Positions 1-11,189 of a DNA stretch of 64,000 nucleotides are shown here, piece after piece; positions within the stretch are counted from its first letter, which is position 1; each line of letters starts with the position of its first letter. The stretch comes from Chrysoperla carnea (taxonomy: Eukaryota; Arthropoda; Insecta; Neuroptera; Chrysopidae). The position numbers and the translations under genes are program-made. Below the pieces are notes generated by a model, which was not told the DNA's origin, did not search any database, and saw only the letters and a list, made by a program, of their open reading frames with translations. The stretch covers positions 41,735,172-41,799,171 of the forward strand of contig NC_058339.1 in assembly GCF_905475395.1 (NCBI RefSeq). Reading direction: 5' to 3'.

Positions 1-1390
1 TGATACACTTAATGTTGGAGTGTTATGGAAGTGAAAAAGCTGGAGCAAGAGAGGTGGAGGCTATAACGCGGTGGTCTAGTTTTTGAACAAATTCAGACGA
101 GTTACAGACTATATCAGAAACTAGGAATGTTTCTGGAGAGCATTCAAACTCGACGAATAACGATTTTAGACAAAAGTTTCTAACAAAAATTGAAGAACTG
201 ACGGAGCTATCGAAATTCTGAGCTTTGGGTGTCCTTAGCTTTAAGGATCATTTAAAAATGTATTCTTACTTTTAACTGGTACAGTATAGAGTTAAATTTA
301 AAGACATTTTGTTCCTCATATAAAACCAACAACTTTTGAAATTGAACTTTTGAAAATTTTTCTGCTGTTTTGAGAATTTTTTAACACTCCGTATGTATAT
401 TCCAATTCAATGTTTTGTAGATACTCTAGCTATAGATAATATGTGTGTCTATGTTGTACTTGTACGTTGCGGCGCCCCAGACGATCTAGGTCACGCCATC
501 TATACATATACAACTTACATTTATCTACACACTTTATGTGTTAAAACCATTTTACATGAAATTATTCTTTCTCTATCACCTTCTTCGAATCGTCAACCCT
601 CATTCTTTCTTTCCAGTAATCTATTCGAGTAAGCTTCTGTAATAAGTGTAACTACTTAACTTGAAAATTTATTATTTGTTTAACCTGCGCTTTCCTATTT
701 GTGAGGTTGAATATAGAACAATTCCCCGAACCTAAAATTTAGAATTGATTTTCAACAATGCAAAAAAAAGGTTAAAACAGGACATTTTACCAGAATTATA
801 GAAGTATATGATAGGGTTCGGTTTGTCGAAGGAATTCTAGAAGAGACCAAAACTTTTTTGAGATAAGTTAATTTATAAGTATTTATAAGTTAATTTTAAT
901 AATAATTTCTTCACATTGACTCCAAATTGTCGTTAACAGAAAGAAGTATAATTAATGTCTTAAAGCAATTGTTATTTTCATAAGTACAAAACATTCTCAA
1001 ATATAGATAGATATTTAGAATTATATTATGTAATACATACTACGTGATATTTTTATGTATAATTTTAAAAATATATCATTATGGTTTAAGAAATTTTTTG
1101 AAAATTATTCAATTAAAAAAAAACTTTTTACACTTTTAATTTGCTTATTAATAATGAATAAAATCATTTAAAACAAATGAAAGCAAACAATTGACTAAAT
1201 TAATTGTAGAAATACCCTCTATAGAAAGTATTGATTGGCAGTGCTTGCATTATTATTTTTATAAATTAGAAGAGTTTAAAAAACCAACACAATTATGGCC
1301 ACCATTTATTTGCTTTTCGAAAATTTTCGTAAATATTTTCTAGAATTTTATTCGTTTTTCGAGAATGTTTGAGAATGAACAAGAAAGTTT
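1..1390. other. AT-rich intergenic DNA, no gene seen
   Basis: Only short chance ORFs occur and none has a recognisable motif. The first 200 bases are less AT-rich (GAGAGGTGGAGGCTATAACG) but give no readable protein in any frame that I could identify. Confidence 0.5.
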
Positions 1391-1394
1391 TGTC

Positions 1395-1775
1395 CTAATT
1401 TGTATCCTCGCGGATAAACAGTGATGTTAATGAAAAATGTTTCAAACAAAAGTTAACATTTTTTACATTTATACTCTTGTCCTATTTCCAAGGGCTTATC
1501 AGATGATTTCTACGGATCTAAGACCTTGACCTATGTATATGAACTCAACCTCACTTTTTTTACGCCCCGAACACGATATGAAAATGTCAGCTTGATATCT
1601 CTTTTCGTTTTTGAGTCATCGTGATCACAGACAGACAGACAACCGGAAATGGACTCTTCAGGGGATTTTATGCCACCTATAACAAAATTTTGTTCTTAGC
1701 ATCAATATTAAAACTTGGGTCTAAATTTAGTATACCTGGATATATATTACATATATACAGGGTATAAAAATTAGT
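1395..1775 (-). repeat. interspersed repeat, TACCATG family, copy 1
   Basis: Relative to the copies at 26268 and 47934 this one is reversed, ending in GGGTATAAAA. Shared landmarks are the CCGGAAATGGACT block, the ACAGACAGACAGAC run, TCTTTTCGTTTTTGAGT, and ACTTGGGTCTAAATTTAGTA. Degraded; no coding capacity seen. Confidence 0.75.
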
Positions 1776-2159
1776 TGGACATTATATGAACATGTGACCT
1801 AACTTTCATCAGTTAAACAAAAAATATAAAAAACACGAAATATTGAATAATAAATATAATAGAGAATAATTTATACGAATAATTTCGTTTAATAATGCAA
1901 TTATTATTTATTTTTACTTCGTTTTTACATTAATCTATATTAAATATTAATGATAAAAATTATAAATATTTATGTCAAGACATCATAATCATAATCAATA
2001 AATTTTCTGTTAATTATTTAAAAAATTTTATTTCCTTTTTATAGACATTTTAATATTTTAATATTTCATGATAATTATTATTAAGGACGTTTCCATTTGA
2101 TTATTAAATTATTATAGGGCAGGATATTGGGCTTAACAGTGTAGGCAGGTGGGAAGGGC

Positions 2160-2640
2160 TGACGCTTAGACTTACACTGTTTTTTTTCGTGTCTTAAGAC
2201 AAAAAAAAAAGGTGTTATAAGTTTGATCGCTATGTCTGTCTGTCTGTCTGCCTTCCTGTGGCATCGTAACGACTAAACGGATGAACCAATTTGGATTTTT
2301 TTTAATTTTTATTTTGAAAGGTAATTTAATGGGGAGTGTTCTTAGCTATGTTTTAAGTGCAGTGTTAAGGTTACGTACCAGGAACAATTGAAAAAAAAGC
2401 GATGGTCCTAAAAATGGTTCAATTTGGAGAAGGTTGTAAAGAAAAAAGTAATTTAATGGACAGTGCTCTTAGATACGTTTCAAATGCGAGTTTAGGGTTC
2501 CGTACCCGAAAAATTTCTCGGGATTTTTTAAAATTTTGTCAATTTTACTTGTTATAATAATCTCTCAACCAAAATTAAGTGAAATTCGTGGAGATTTGCA
2601 TACTCAAGCATTTTTAGCTCCTAGTCTAAGTATGCTCTAT
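2160..2640 (+). repeat. degraded interspersed repeat with TCTG microsatellite
   Basis: The stretch carries GTCTGTCTGTCTGTCTG, then TAACGACTAAACGGATGAAC and a GGGTTCCGTACCCGA palindrome-like motif. Two internal blocks (about 2325-2375 and 2450-2505) resemble one another (TAATTTAATGGRSAGTG...CTTAG...CGTTT). Such TCTG-plus-GTTCCGTACC repeats are widespread in insect genomes; the family was not assigned. Confidence 0.5.
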
Positions 2641-2992
2641 TCGCACCGTGCGTGAGTTTTTACTTTAATTATAGAATTGTATGGATTGCATTTATGACTT
2701 ACATTGAAAATTTAATATTATTGTCTCACAAATTTAAATAAATAATTATGATAATTTACATTTGAAAAATAATATTTGTGCAATTTAATTTTTTATTTTC
2801 ACAATTTTTAATGCATTAAGTTTAATTAATTAGTGTTTTTCAATAATTTTATTTTGACATTTTCTATAATATTAACATGTAAAGAATTGCAAACTAGTCA
2901 TAACAGCCTCCTTTAACGCCAAAATTTTTCACTGGCATCGATTTTATTGTCCCTACCATGACTACGCATACAACGAATATTACAGAACCTGT
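2636..2992 (+). repeat. interspersed repeat, copy A of a family with copies at 49.0 and 51.5 kb
   Basis: Runs from CGTGCGTGAGTTTTTACTTT to CTACCATGACTACGCATACA. It matches the reverse complement of about 48995-49385 through almost its full length, including TAGAATTGTATGGATTGCAT, the AT-rich middle and GTCATAACAGCCTCCTTTA. No ORF. Confidence 0.8.
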
Positions 2993-4280
2993 ATGTTACA
3001 ACTAATATAAACTAAATTACGATTCATTAAAATTTTTAATAAAATTAGTTTCACTATATCCTATCTATCCCATCTAGTAACTTTGCAATATATACCTAAA
3101 TTAATTTATATACATCGCATATGTACTAACTACGGAAACGTATAAATTTTCTATTTTTGATATCAAAACGTAAGTTTAGTATAATTTTCCCTAATAACTT
3201 TTACGTATAATTTAATTACACGTTTATTTTAAATACATTATACAAGGCGTAACTATAATAGCATTATATGCAGATATAGTATACTATAGTGAAACTTCAT
3301 AATACTAACAATCAATTTATCTTATGTTGTTGAATGAATTTTCAAATTTACGTAATTTGAATTACGGTAAGAGTAGGAGAATTATTTTGAAGTCCTATTA
3401 GATTTTAATACTAAGAAGAGTCTATCTAGCAATAATAAAAAGAACTATAGTTTGCAATGCCCATAGATACATAATATTTAACAAAAATGTTTGTTTACAA
3501 TATTTTAAGCCATACATTAATGTAACAATTTTTACAACACAAAGGAGGGGAGTGGATAACAGCCATTTTCCGTGTTTTGATTTTCAACTTTTACTGAATG
3601 CATTTGTATTCTTAAAGATGTGCATTTTTTTATTAAATAAGATTTATCTCGTAAATAATATATTAAGTTTTAGAAATTATTGCCAAGAAAGAAAGTATTT
3701 AGCCATTTTTTGTACATTTTTATTTCAAAATAATTATGTTTTATTTCAAAGTAATAAACTTCAGATTTAATGTTCACCGCAGTTAAAAGATTGAATGGAA
3801 CAATAAAAAAGAAAGGTCCCGCGCATGGAGTCTACCTAAGACAGGAAAAATTGACAAGTGGTCTAGGAGATAAAAAATTTTGGGAACAATTCATTTAAAC
3901 CATCAAATAAACCTCTTAAAGCTGGTGAAAATCGGGATAAAACCTGTTCATAAATGAATACCAGGTTGAGCCGATCATCTTCAATTTAATTTTAATCAAA
4001 TATTCACATAAAATAAAGGCTGTGATCGTTTTAAACGCTTTATGTTTTATAAATGAATTTTAAAAATGAAGTGCACAAATCGATTATCCTCAATCGCATA
4101 TTGATCTTTCCAAATCGCTTTTCCATTTTTCAGGTTTATATTTTTGAGGTCAGATGGAAAGATGTTTTAAATGAACCTAAAACGCTCAATGAGCGATTTC
4201 GGTCTTTGGCCTGAACATTTATACACCTTTATGTATATATTTAATTGAAGCTCTAACACGCGAATTATTATTCAGTTTTA

Positions 4281-4992
4281 GTTAGAGAGCTATCCATATG
4301 ATTTACTGATGGTCATGGTTACTGTCTGCTGAACCTTAAATATGGTAGTAGGTAATGCCCGAAGTCGCCCTGTAAGGTTCTGCGAATTTCTACGTGAAAT
4401 ATTTCCTTCCAGGTGGGGATTTGACAAACTGACACTTATTGATGTTTCTGGAAACTGTCTGCTTGTTTGATAATTCATTAGATGTGATTCTGAACAGTCA
4501 TCCTGTAAAGTTTGAACACAACAAGTGGTCCCAATCCGGAGCTGTGCCGAAAAAACCGATACTGTCACTAAGTTATGGTTCTGGAAACGGTCTGCTTGTT
4601 TGATACTTCATTCGAAGTGATTCTGAACAGTCATCTTGCAAAGTTTGATCCCAGCAAGTGGTCCCAATCCGAAGTTATGTCAAAAAAACATTTGACAAAC
4701 AAAATGAACATTTTTGGTTTTGTCGGCATAGCTCCGTATTGGGACCATTTGCTGGTTTCGAACTTTGCAGAATGACTGTTACGTATCACATCTAATTAAT
4801 TATCAAACAGGCAGACAATTTTTAGCACCACCACATAGTGACAGCTTTTTAAACTTTGGGGGGAATATTCGACGTAGAAATTCGAGTATACTTACAGGGT
4901 GACTTGGGGCATTACCTACTATCATATTAAAGGCTCAGCAGACAGTAACCATGACCATCAGTAAATCATATGGCCAGATCCAGCTCTCTAAC
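4281..4992. mobile_element. 712-bp foldback MITE with TA target duplication
   Basis: The ends are GTTAGAGAGCT and AGCTCTCTAAC, each flanked by TA (4279-4280, 4993-4994), which is the target site of the Tc1/mariner superfamily. The two arms (about 4281-4560 and 4710-4992) are inverted copies of about 270 bp, sharing CATATGATTTACTGATGGTC, GTAGGTAATGCCC, TGTCTGCTTGTTTGATAATT and CAGTCAT. The inner part of the left arm is also duplicated in tandem (about 4441-4560 and 4575-4690). No transposase is encoded, so it would be mobilised in trans. Confidence 0.8.
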
Positions 4993-4999
4993 TATTTTA

Positions 5000-6890
5000 T
5001 TTGGTATTAAATTTCAAAATAATATATGCCATTCTACTAAATAAGGTACAAATTATTGATATCGAATAAATTTAGTATGTATTTTAATATTTTACACATT
5101 GAATGAGTATTAACTACGTACATACTCCACTCCCACGATATCAATTAAGCATTTATTATTTAGCAATGTATCAAAATATATATAATTAAAATCTATTTCC
5201 GTTTTGTTACCTCCAATTTCTCAATTTGATTAAGTGTTATGGAAAATAATCAAATATGGATGCATGGACGATATAATCGAACAATAAAAATTATGAAACT
5301 TTTATAGGACGAATATTTTTCATGATAAAAAAATTTCATTAAAAATCTAACAGGCTGAGGTTAGCCATCTTACGGCAGGTATGAGGTTAGCCACCTACCG
5401 TAACATGGCTAACAAAATCTAAAAGGCTGAGGTAGCCACATTTGTTCCTAGATACTACATCTTACCCTATTATAGCGACAGGCATAATGAATTAAAATTG
5501 AACTTAATAAATATTTGATAGCATCTCTGTCACCTCTAATAAATTTTTAAATTTAATTTACAAAAAGATAAAATTTTAAATGTTAATAGTTATTATAAAA
5601 TTATAGTTTCAACAAATTTTTTGTAACACGCACATATATTGATCACACTTTCGAATGGAATGGGATACCGGTTTGTCATAGTTTTCAGTACAAGATCCTT
5701 TATTTAAAATATTTTTATTTGGGAAAATTTTTGAAAATATGAGACACTCAACCATGCAAAAAACTACTGGTGTGATTTTAATAAAATTGAATTTGTTTAA
5801 TAGTTTATGGTCGACAAAACTAAATTTTCTTACAATACGTATATAATATTATTAAGCCATTATACTAATATATTCTATACTAATGACTATATTATATTAA
5901 GAGCTACGATGTTGAAGACCGAAACTGAACCGATAGTCGTCCTATTTTCGAAAAGACTGAAGGATGGCAGTGGTGGATTTGTCTATATTGAGCAAAATGT
6001 TATGATGACGCAAGGGAGGTGAACGCGGATGTAAGGTACACAAGGGCTTAACGCGGTAGAATTTATTTTTAAAATTTAAATTTCCCTGCGGAGCAGTCGA
6101 ATAACGGCTAGTAATGAAATAATGAATATGGAAACGTGAAGAGGGTTGAAATTTAAAAAAACAGGCGTCCGTTCACCAACAAACAAAAAGATAATAAAAA
6201 TACAGAAGTTAAAAAACAACTATGAAAATAATCAATTTATTTACCATATTTCTTATTCTAATAGAAGTAATGACTCTTCTGAATTTTCATGTTATTTATC
6301 ATCACTTTAAAATTAGAATACGTCATTTGATGACAAGGGGGCTGGCAAACGTATCATTTTACACAAATAATAATTGAAAATGTTTATAATATTATTTAGT
6401 TTTATATATCAACAAGAATTCATTTAATTAATTAATTAATTATTAAATATAAAGTACCATCAATCCAGTTATTTATTTAATATATTTATTTCTATCCAAT
6501 TTTATTTTATAATTAAATCAATGTTCCACTATTTAATTAAAATAATTTGATTAACATTGAAAGAAATAATGATATTAAATATCATTTATCAAGGGCGTAT
6601 ACACTGGTTCAAGTTATAACAGCAGTGCTTCCTCAAATGGTAGATAAAGTTAAATAAAATGATAATTTCTCAATTCACTTATAGCCAGTGCCGGTAATTG
6701 TCCTTTTCTAACTAGACACGGAGTGTAGAAATATAAGAAGCAATAATATAATTATATATTGGAAGCCTTTATTTTTTCAATTTATTTACGCAACACCGGT
6801 GCGTAATATACTACTCTTCTCCTACTAAATGTTTGGAAGCCTTTCACTGTATATTATCATTTAAGGATTTGCCACTCAAGATTCATAAGT
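5000..6890. other. AT-rich intergenic DNA with small local repeats
   Basis: At 5350-5450 the phrase GGCTGAGGTTAGCCA recurs in imperfect direct and inverted forms. An ORF at 5807-6022 has no recognised motif and starts inside AT-rich sequence. Nothing else was identified. Confidence 0.4.
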
Positions 6891-6896
6891 ACTTAC

Positions 6897-6972
6897 TTTT
6901 ATATAAATATTATCAACGATAATAAATGAGAACTCTAGGATATTTCGAAATAAATTTCGATTTTTTGCCCCA
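6897..6972 (+). repeat. fragment related to the 37.5-kb foldback element
   Basis: About 75 bases, including AATAAATGAGAACTCTAGGA and TATTTCGAAATAAA, nearly match 37505-37580, just outside the left arm of the foldback there. Only this flank is present. Confidence 0.7.
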
Positions 6973-7137
6973 ATTTCCTAGATCAGATATCCTAACTTAA
7001 CATTAATTTATATTTTTATGCAGAAGCTTTTCTTTAGTTCATATCTTAGTCTTTTAGTCCATATCTTAAAATTTTGCATTTAAAATTTTTTTGGTGTCTT
7101 TATTCTTTTGTTGGCAATCGATAATTAATATTTAATT

Positions 7138-7182
7138 TTTTTGGTTACAGAGAATGTGAAACAATTGGAAAATTCAATCTAA
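7138..7182 (+). other. 3' splice site and 5' UTR end of the glycosyltransferase gene
   Basis: A T-rich tract ending in TTTTTTTGGTTACAG stops at 7150, 32 bases before the ATG. This suggests that the coding exon begins at about 7151 and that a non-coding first exon lies further upstream. That upstream exon was not identified. The inference rests on the acceptor consensus only. Confidence 0.5.
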
Positions 7183-8349
7183 ATGCTGCTAAACGACAGG
7201 CGACGTCCGTGTTCGCCAACAGTGGTCGCCTTAATTGGTTTATGTTTTTTCATGTCCATTTGGCATTTGAGTACATTTCCAAATGAAGTGTCTCCAACAA
7301 CTACAAACACAGCTTTACTATCATCAATTCCATCATCTCAAATAGCTTCAATAACATCATCACAAGAACCGCCAGCATACGAAGCATTAACTAAAGAACA
7401 AGCACAACAAAAACAGTTCGATGTACAACAATTACCAATGTGGGATTACACAACGTTAATCAATTTAGATGAGTTTGTATTCGATATCATCAATTTACCA
7501 TGTAACGATACAGATAAACCACCGCTATTATTAATATTAGTACATTCGGCGCCATTAAATTTTGAAAAACGTCAAACAATACGTCATACATGGGGACAAC
7601 CACATAAATTACTGCGTTTACTATTTATATTGGGACGTGTTGAAAATTCAAAAACACAAAAGCAAATTGAAAATGAAAATCAAAAATACAATGATATAAT
7701 TCAAGGTAGTTTTATGGATTCATATCGTAATATGACCTACAAATACGTGAGTGCGTTAAAATATTCTATATATCATTGTCCAGACGCCAGATATGTTTTA
7801 AAAACCGACGATGATGTGTTCGTGAATATGCCATTTATGATTAATTTTCTATCGTATACAATATCATCGTATGGAGCGAAAAAATTAATATATTGTACAC
7901 CATACGATAATGCAACACCAAAACGATCGTATCGTAGTAAATGGCGTGTATCGTTTCGTGAATATCGTGGACACAGTTATCCGAAATATTGTCCTGGATG
8001 GGCAGTGTTACATTCACCCGATGTTATATTTAAGTTATATGAGGAAGCTCAACGTGCTGAATATTTTTGGATTGATGATGTACATATTACTGGCACATTA
8101 GTACAACGTGCAAATTTAACACACACCAGCTCAACATTAACATTATCGAATACGGATACGTACGATTTATTAGTGAAACAATCAAACAAAGATATGGATT
8201 TACATAATAATCCAATATTACATTTTCTGTTTGCAAAACCGAATTTATCACAAAATGAAATTGAAAAATTATGGTCAATTGTTCAAAATGTTGTGAACAG
8301 TAATAATAATACTTTGACTACATCAACGACAGATTTTATTGTTACGTGA
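7183..8349 (+). CDS. beta-1,3-galactosyltransferase family (GT31) type II membrane enzyme, complete
   Basis: This 388-aa protein is read from one uninterrupted coding exon. Residues 1-12 form a short basic cytoplasmic tail (NDRRRP), and about residues 13-29 (TVVALIGLCFFMSIWHL) form a signal-anchor, as in Golgi glycosyltransferases. A Ser/Thr/Gln-rich stem follows to about residue 95. The catalytic domain carries the family landmarks: RQTIRHTWG at 130-138, the metal-binding TDDDVFV motif with DDD at 209-211, a CPGWA motif after YPKY, and WIDDVHITG at 296-304 in place of the usual E-D-V signature. From the family, it should transfer Gal or GlcNAc in beta-1,3 linkage from a UDP-sugar in the Golgi lumen; the acceptor cannot be read from the sequence. 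The start is the first ATG after a 3' splice site at 7149-7150 and directly precedes the anchor. The coding sequence is less AT-rich than its flanks. Which GT31 subfamily it belongs to is open. Confidence 0.95.
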   Translation: MLLNDRRRPCSPTVVALIGLCFFMSIWHLSTFPNEVSPTTTNTALLSSIPSSQIASITSSQEPPAYEALTKEQAQQKQFDVQQLPMWDYTTLINLDEFVFDIINLPCNDTDKPPLLLILVHSAPLNFEKRQTIRHTWGQPHKLLRLLFILGRVENSKTQKQIENENQKYNDIIQGSFMDSYRNMTYKYVSALKYSIYHCPDARYVLKTDDDVFVNMPFMINFLSYTISSYGAKKLIYCTPYDNATPKRSYRSKWRVSFREYRGHSYPKYCPGWAVLHSPDVIFKLYEEAQRAEYFWIDDVHITGTLVQRANLTHTSSTLTLSNTDTYDLLVKQSNKDMDLHNNPILHFLFAKPNLSQNEIEKLWSIVQNVVNSNNNTLTTSTTDFIVT

Positions 8350-8390
8350 CATAAAATTTTATAAATTTAGTAAATTTATTATTAAATTTT

Positions 8391-8396
8391 AATAAA
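8391..8396 (+). terminator. AATAAA polyadenylation signal of the glycosyltransferase gene
   Basis: An exact AATAAA lies 42 bases after the TGA stop and is the first one downstream of the gene. In this AT-rich DNA the hexamer also occurs by chance, so the support is the position as well as the motif. Confidence 0.5.
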
Positions 8397-8399
8397 CTC

Positions 8400-9070
8400 G
8401 ATAACCAAAAGAAAAAAATGTGACACCAAAATTTTGATTTTCTTTTGATTTATTCAAATGCAAAACTTTTCACTAATCTGAAATTGATAATAATTTAACG
8501 AAGTTAAAACAAAACTTACGTATTGTTAGTAGAATTTGGACGTAAGTTGGTTCTTCAGAAAACTTTTTTCTCCAAATGGGTTTTGGACTTCAAATGAATT
8601 ATTATTTCTACAAAAATATAAAGCGGAGTTAACCTTCAAAATGATTTTTGAACTTGCTGAATCCAAATTTAATACAAACATCAAGCAAATGTAATATAGC
8701 GACCGAAAAATATGCACTTAATTTTATAATAAAATTTAGCGCATTTAGAGCATTATTTACCACTTTTTTTTATGTAAAATTAATTCATTTGACCGGACTG
8801 TATCCAAGGCGATTTGAATCAAGAGAAAATTTTTTGAAGAAAATAAATCCTTTTACGTTCTAAAACCTGTTGTCCATTAATACATCCGGAAGAAAGAAAA
8901 CTACAATATCCTTTGTTAAACCAGTGTAAATTTTAGATTCAAAGCCGAAATGAAAAACGTTTTTAACGAAAAATACAATTTATGATTCAAAGTTTGAATA
9001 TTCAAAAAGAAAATCAAAATTTATATTAATCGTTTTTATACAGTTGAGTTTATAAAAAAATTGTACGTAA
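8400..9070. other. intergenic DNA downstream of the glycosyltransferase, nothing recognised
   Basis: AT-rich; short overlapping ORFs on both strands show no motif or splice context. Confidence 0.4.
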
Positions 9071-9073
9071 TTA

Positions 9074-9197
9074 TTGGTTATATTTGCGTTGTCGGAATTG
9101 TATAATACGCTTTAAATTTCATTGTTCTCTTTCATCAAAAAATGAAAGAGAGGCAGAAATAATGCTTATATCAAATCCGACAACGGACATATAAAGC
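9074..9197. repeat. palindromic MITE-like hairpin
   Basis: Two imperfect inverted arms of about 60 bp share GTTGTCGGA and CTCTTTCAT around a short CAAAAA centre (about 9138). The whole forms a long stem; no ORF. A target duplication was not clear. Confidence 0.6.
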
Positions 9198-9199
9198 AC

Positions 9200-10810
9200 T
9201 TTGTATTTAAAAAGTAGCAAAAATTATTGTTATTGAATCATAGAAATTAATATTAATGCAATTTTTTCAAAGCTGGACTTTCCGATCTTTCTATAAAGAA
9301 TTTATATCGCCTTATAAATGTAACAATATGGTAATTCACTGTATTATTTAGTAATTATTTTTATTTTGTCGAGATTACAAAATATGAATGAAAAATACTG
9401 CCATGGCACTATCAAACCAAAGAGAATTTTTCTTTAAGAAACTCTTTTCTAAAATATATTAAAAATGATTTCAGCTAAGCAGGCTGATGTCTCTATCTTT
9501 TGTTTTTATGTTTTCAGAGATATTATAATTATAAAAATTTTGCTACGCTCAGTGTTGCCGGACTATTTCGAACAAAGAGCCGCAGAGTTTACCTTTATAG
9601 AACGGTAGACTCTGTATTTTTACTTAAATTAATGCTATAAAATTACAAAAATTGTTTAAAATTATTTTTAAATCAAAATATCCGCCGAGGTTCCAGTGGT
9701 AGTTGTTAAGCATAATTCTTCAATAGAATAAATGTACCACCTAAATAATGAAAACAACTGATTAAGAAAAAAATTCTATAACGGCAGATCTAATCAAATC
9801 AAAGTAAATCTAGCTTTTTAAGGAGAGGTCTGCCTGCAATGATTTTTTACTCAATAATTTATTAAATAATATATCACCTACTTGAACTCTTTTTTCGATG
9901 GTAAAAATAAAATTTCTTATTTTCCGACAGATAGCCCTGATTACACTGAACAAATTTTTTAATTAATAATAGACTGTCTGAAAATGAACACAAATGTTGT
10001 CGTTCCAGTTTTGCTTTCCTTCTATTTCATTTGTATTTTTTTCGATTTCTAATTTATAATCTCTAATCTCATTTACGAAATTTTTTAAAAGATCAGTGAA
10101 TTATTAATATTGTGAATCAAATTTTACAAGTATTAGACCAAATAAATTTAATTTGTATAAAAAACTAATTAATACATCTTGAATATTTTTAATATTAAAT
10201 ATCTATGATTTTTGAAACAGAAAAAGATATGAAAATGTTGTTGTGAAGTGCCTTTTCTAGGCCCTATGGGTGAATTTGATGACGTTGATGATAGTTTGAA
10301 AGGATTGTTGTAAGGCTAGTGATTGCCAAACGATATTATGGAAATGTATAATTGTATAATACATATATAATATGAAAGAATATATTATATTGTACCTATG
10401 TTCTAATAGATCATTATATATATCTTTTAATACAGTATATAAAATCACTGAAATGATTTTCGTACTTAATTGTACTTGGTAAATAAAAACAAGGCGATAA
10501 AATACAGAATATCGCAGCGAGTAGGATGCTATGGGGCTGATATCAGATGTATCATTTTTATCAGCCTCATGTTAAACCTTATCTCAATTTTTTTTTGTTT
10601 TCAATTTATATCGGAGTTGCTATTTGTTAAATACGAGATTCAGGAATTATTCGAACTTAAAATATACATAGTTTTATATTGATAATAATTTTACAAGAAG
10701 TGAATTGTAAACATTTTTATGACAAGTTATAATGATGGTAATGCAGGTTTCTCCTATACCCATCTGTGAGCTCATAAGATTTAACCATAGAGTTGTACAC
10801 AAAGAGATTA
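9200..10810. other. AT-rich intergenic DNA, no gene seen
   Basis: Includes a less AT-rich patch at 9541-9620 (GTTGCCGGACTATTTCG, AAAGAGCCGCAGAG) that gives no convincing protein. Nothing else was identified. Confidence 0.4.
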
Positions 10811-10814
10811 TATA

Positions 10815-11189
10815 TATAGAGTGCACATTCGATGAAATTAATATTCCAAGATTAGAAAGAGATACAAAGAAAATTACTGTATAGTTATCTCTACTATAGA
10901 CAGTAGATAGATTATAGATAGCTCTACCTTAGATCAGAGTCCTTCTCTTTCTAAAGTTGGCAGAACTTTTCAACACAGAAAGTATATGAATCGTGCAATC
11001 TATAGAGTGAGCATTCGATGAAATTCATGTTAAAATATTAGAAAGAGATATAAAGACAGTTACGGTATAGTTATCTCTAACTATTGACAGTAAATAGACT
11101 ATAGAGGACTCTACCTTAGATCCGAGGCTTTCCCTTTCTAGAGTTGGCACAGCTTTGCAACACAGAAGGTATATGAATCGCGCAGTCTA
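10815..11189. repeat. tandem dimer of a 186-bp unit
   Basis: Unit 1 (10815-11000) and unit 2 (11001-11189) start TATAGAGTG and share CATTCGATGAAATT, TTAGAAAGAGATA, TATAGTTATCTCTA, CTCTACCTTAGATC and GTATATGAATCG. They differ by scattered substitutions, so the duplication is old. No ORF. Confidence 0.85.

Noticed and set aside
393-632. 79-aa plus-strand ORF
   Set aside because: No motif, no splice context and AT-driven composition; it looks like chance.
5807-6022. 71-aa ORF with a less AT-rich 3' half (DGSGGFVYIEQN)
   Set aside because: Could be a decayed coding fragment, but no family was recognised and the 5' half is random AT-rich translation.
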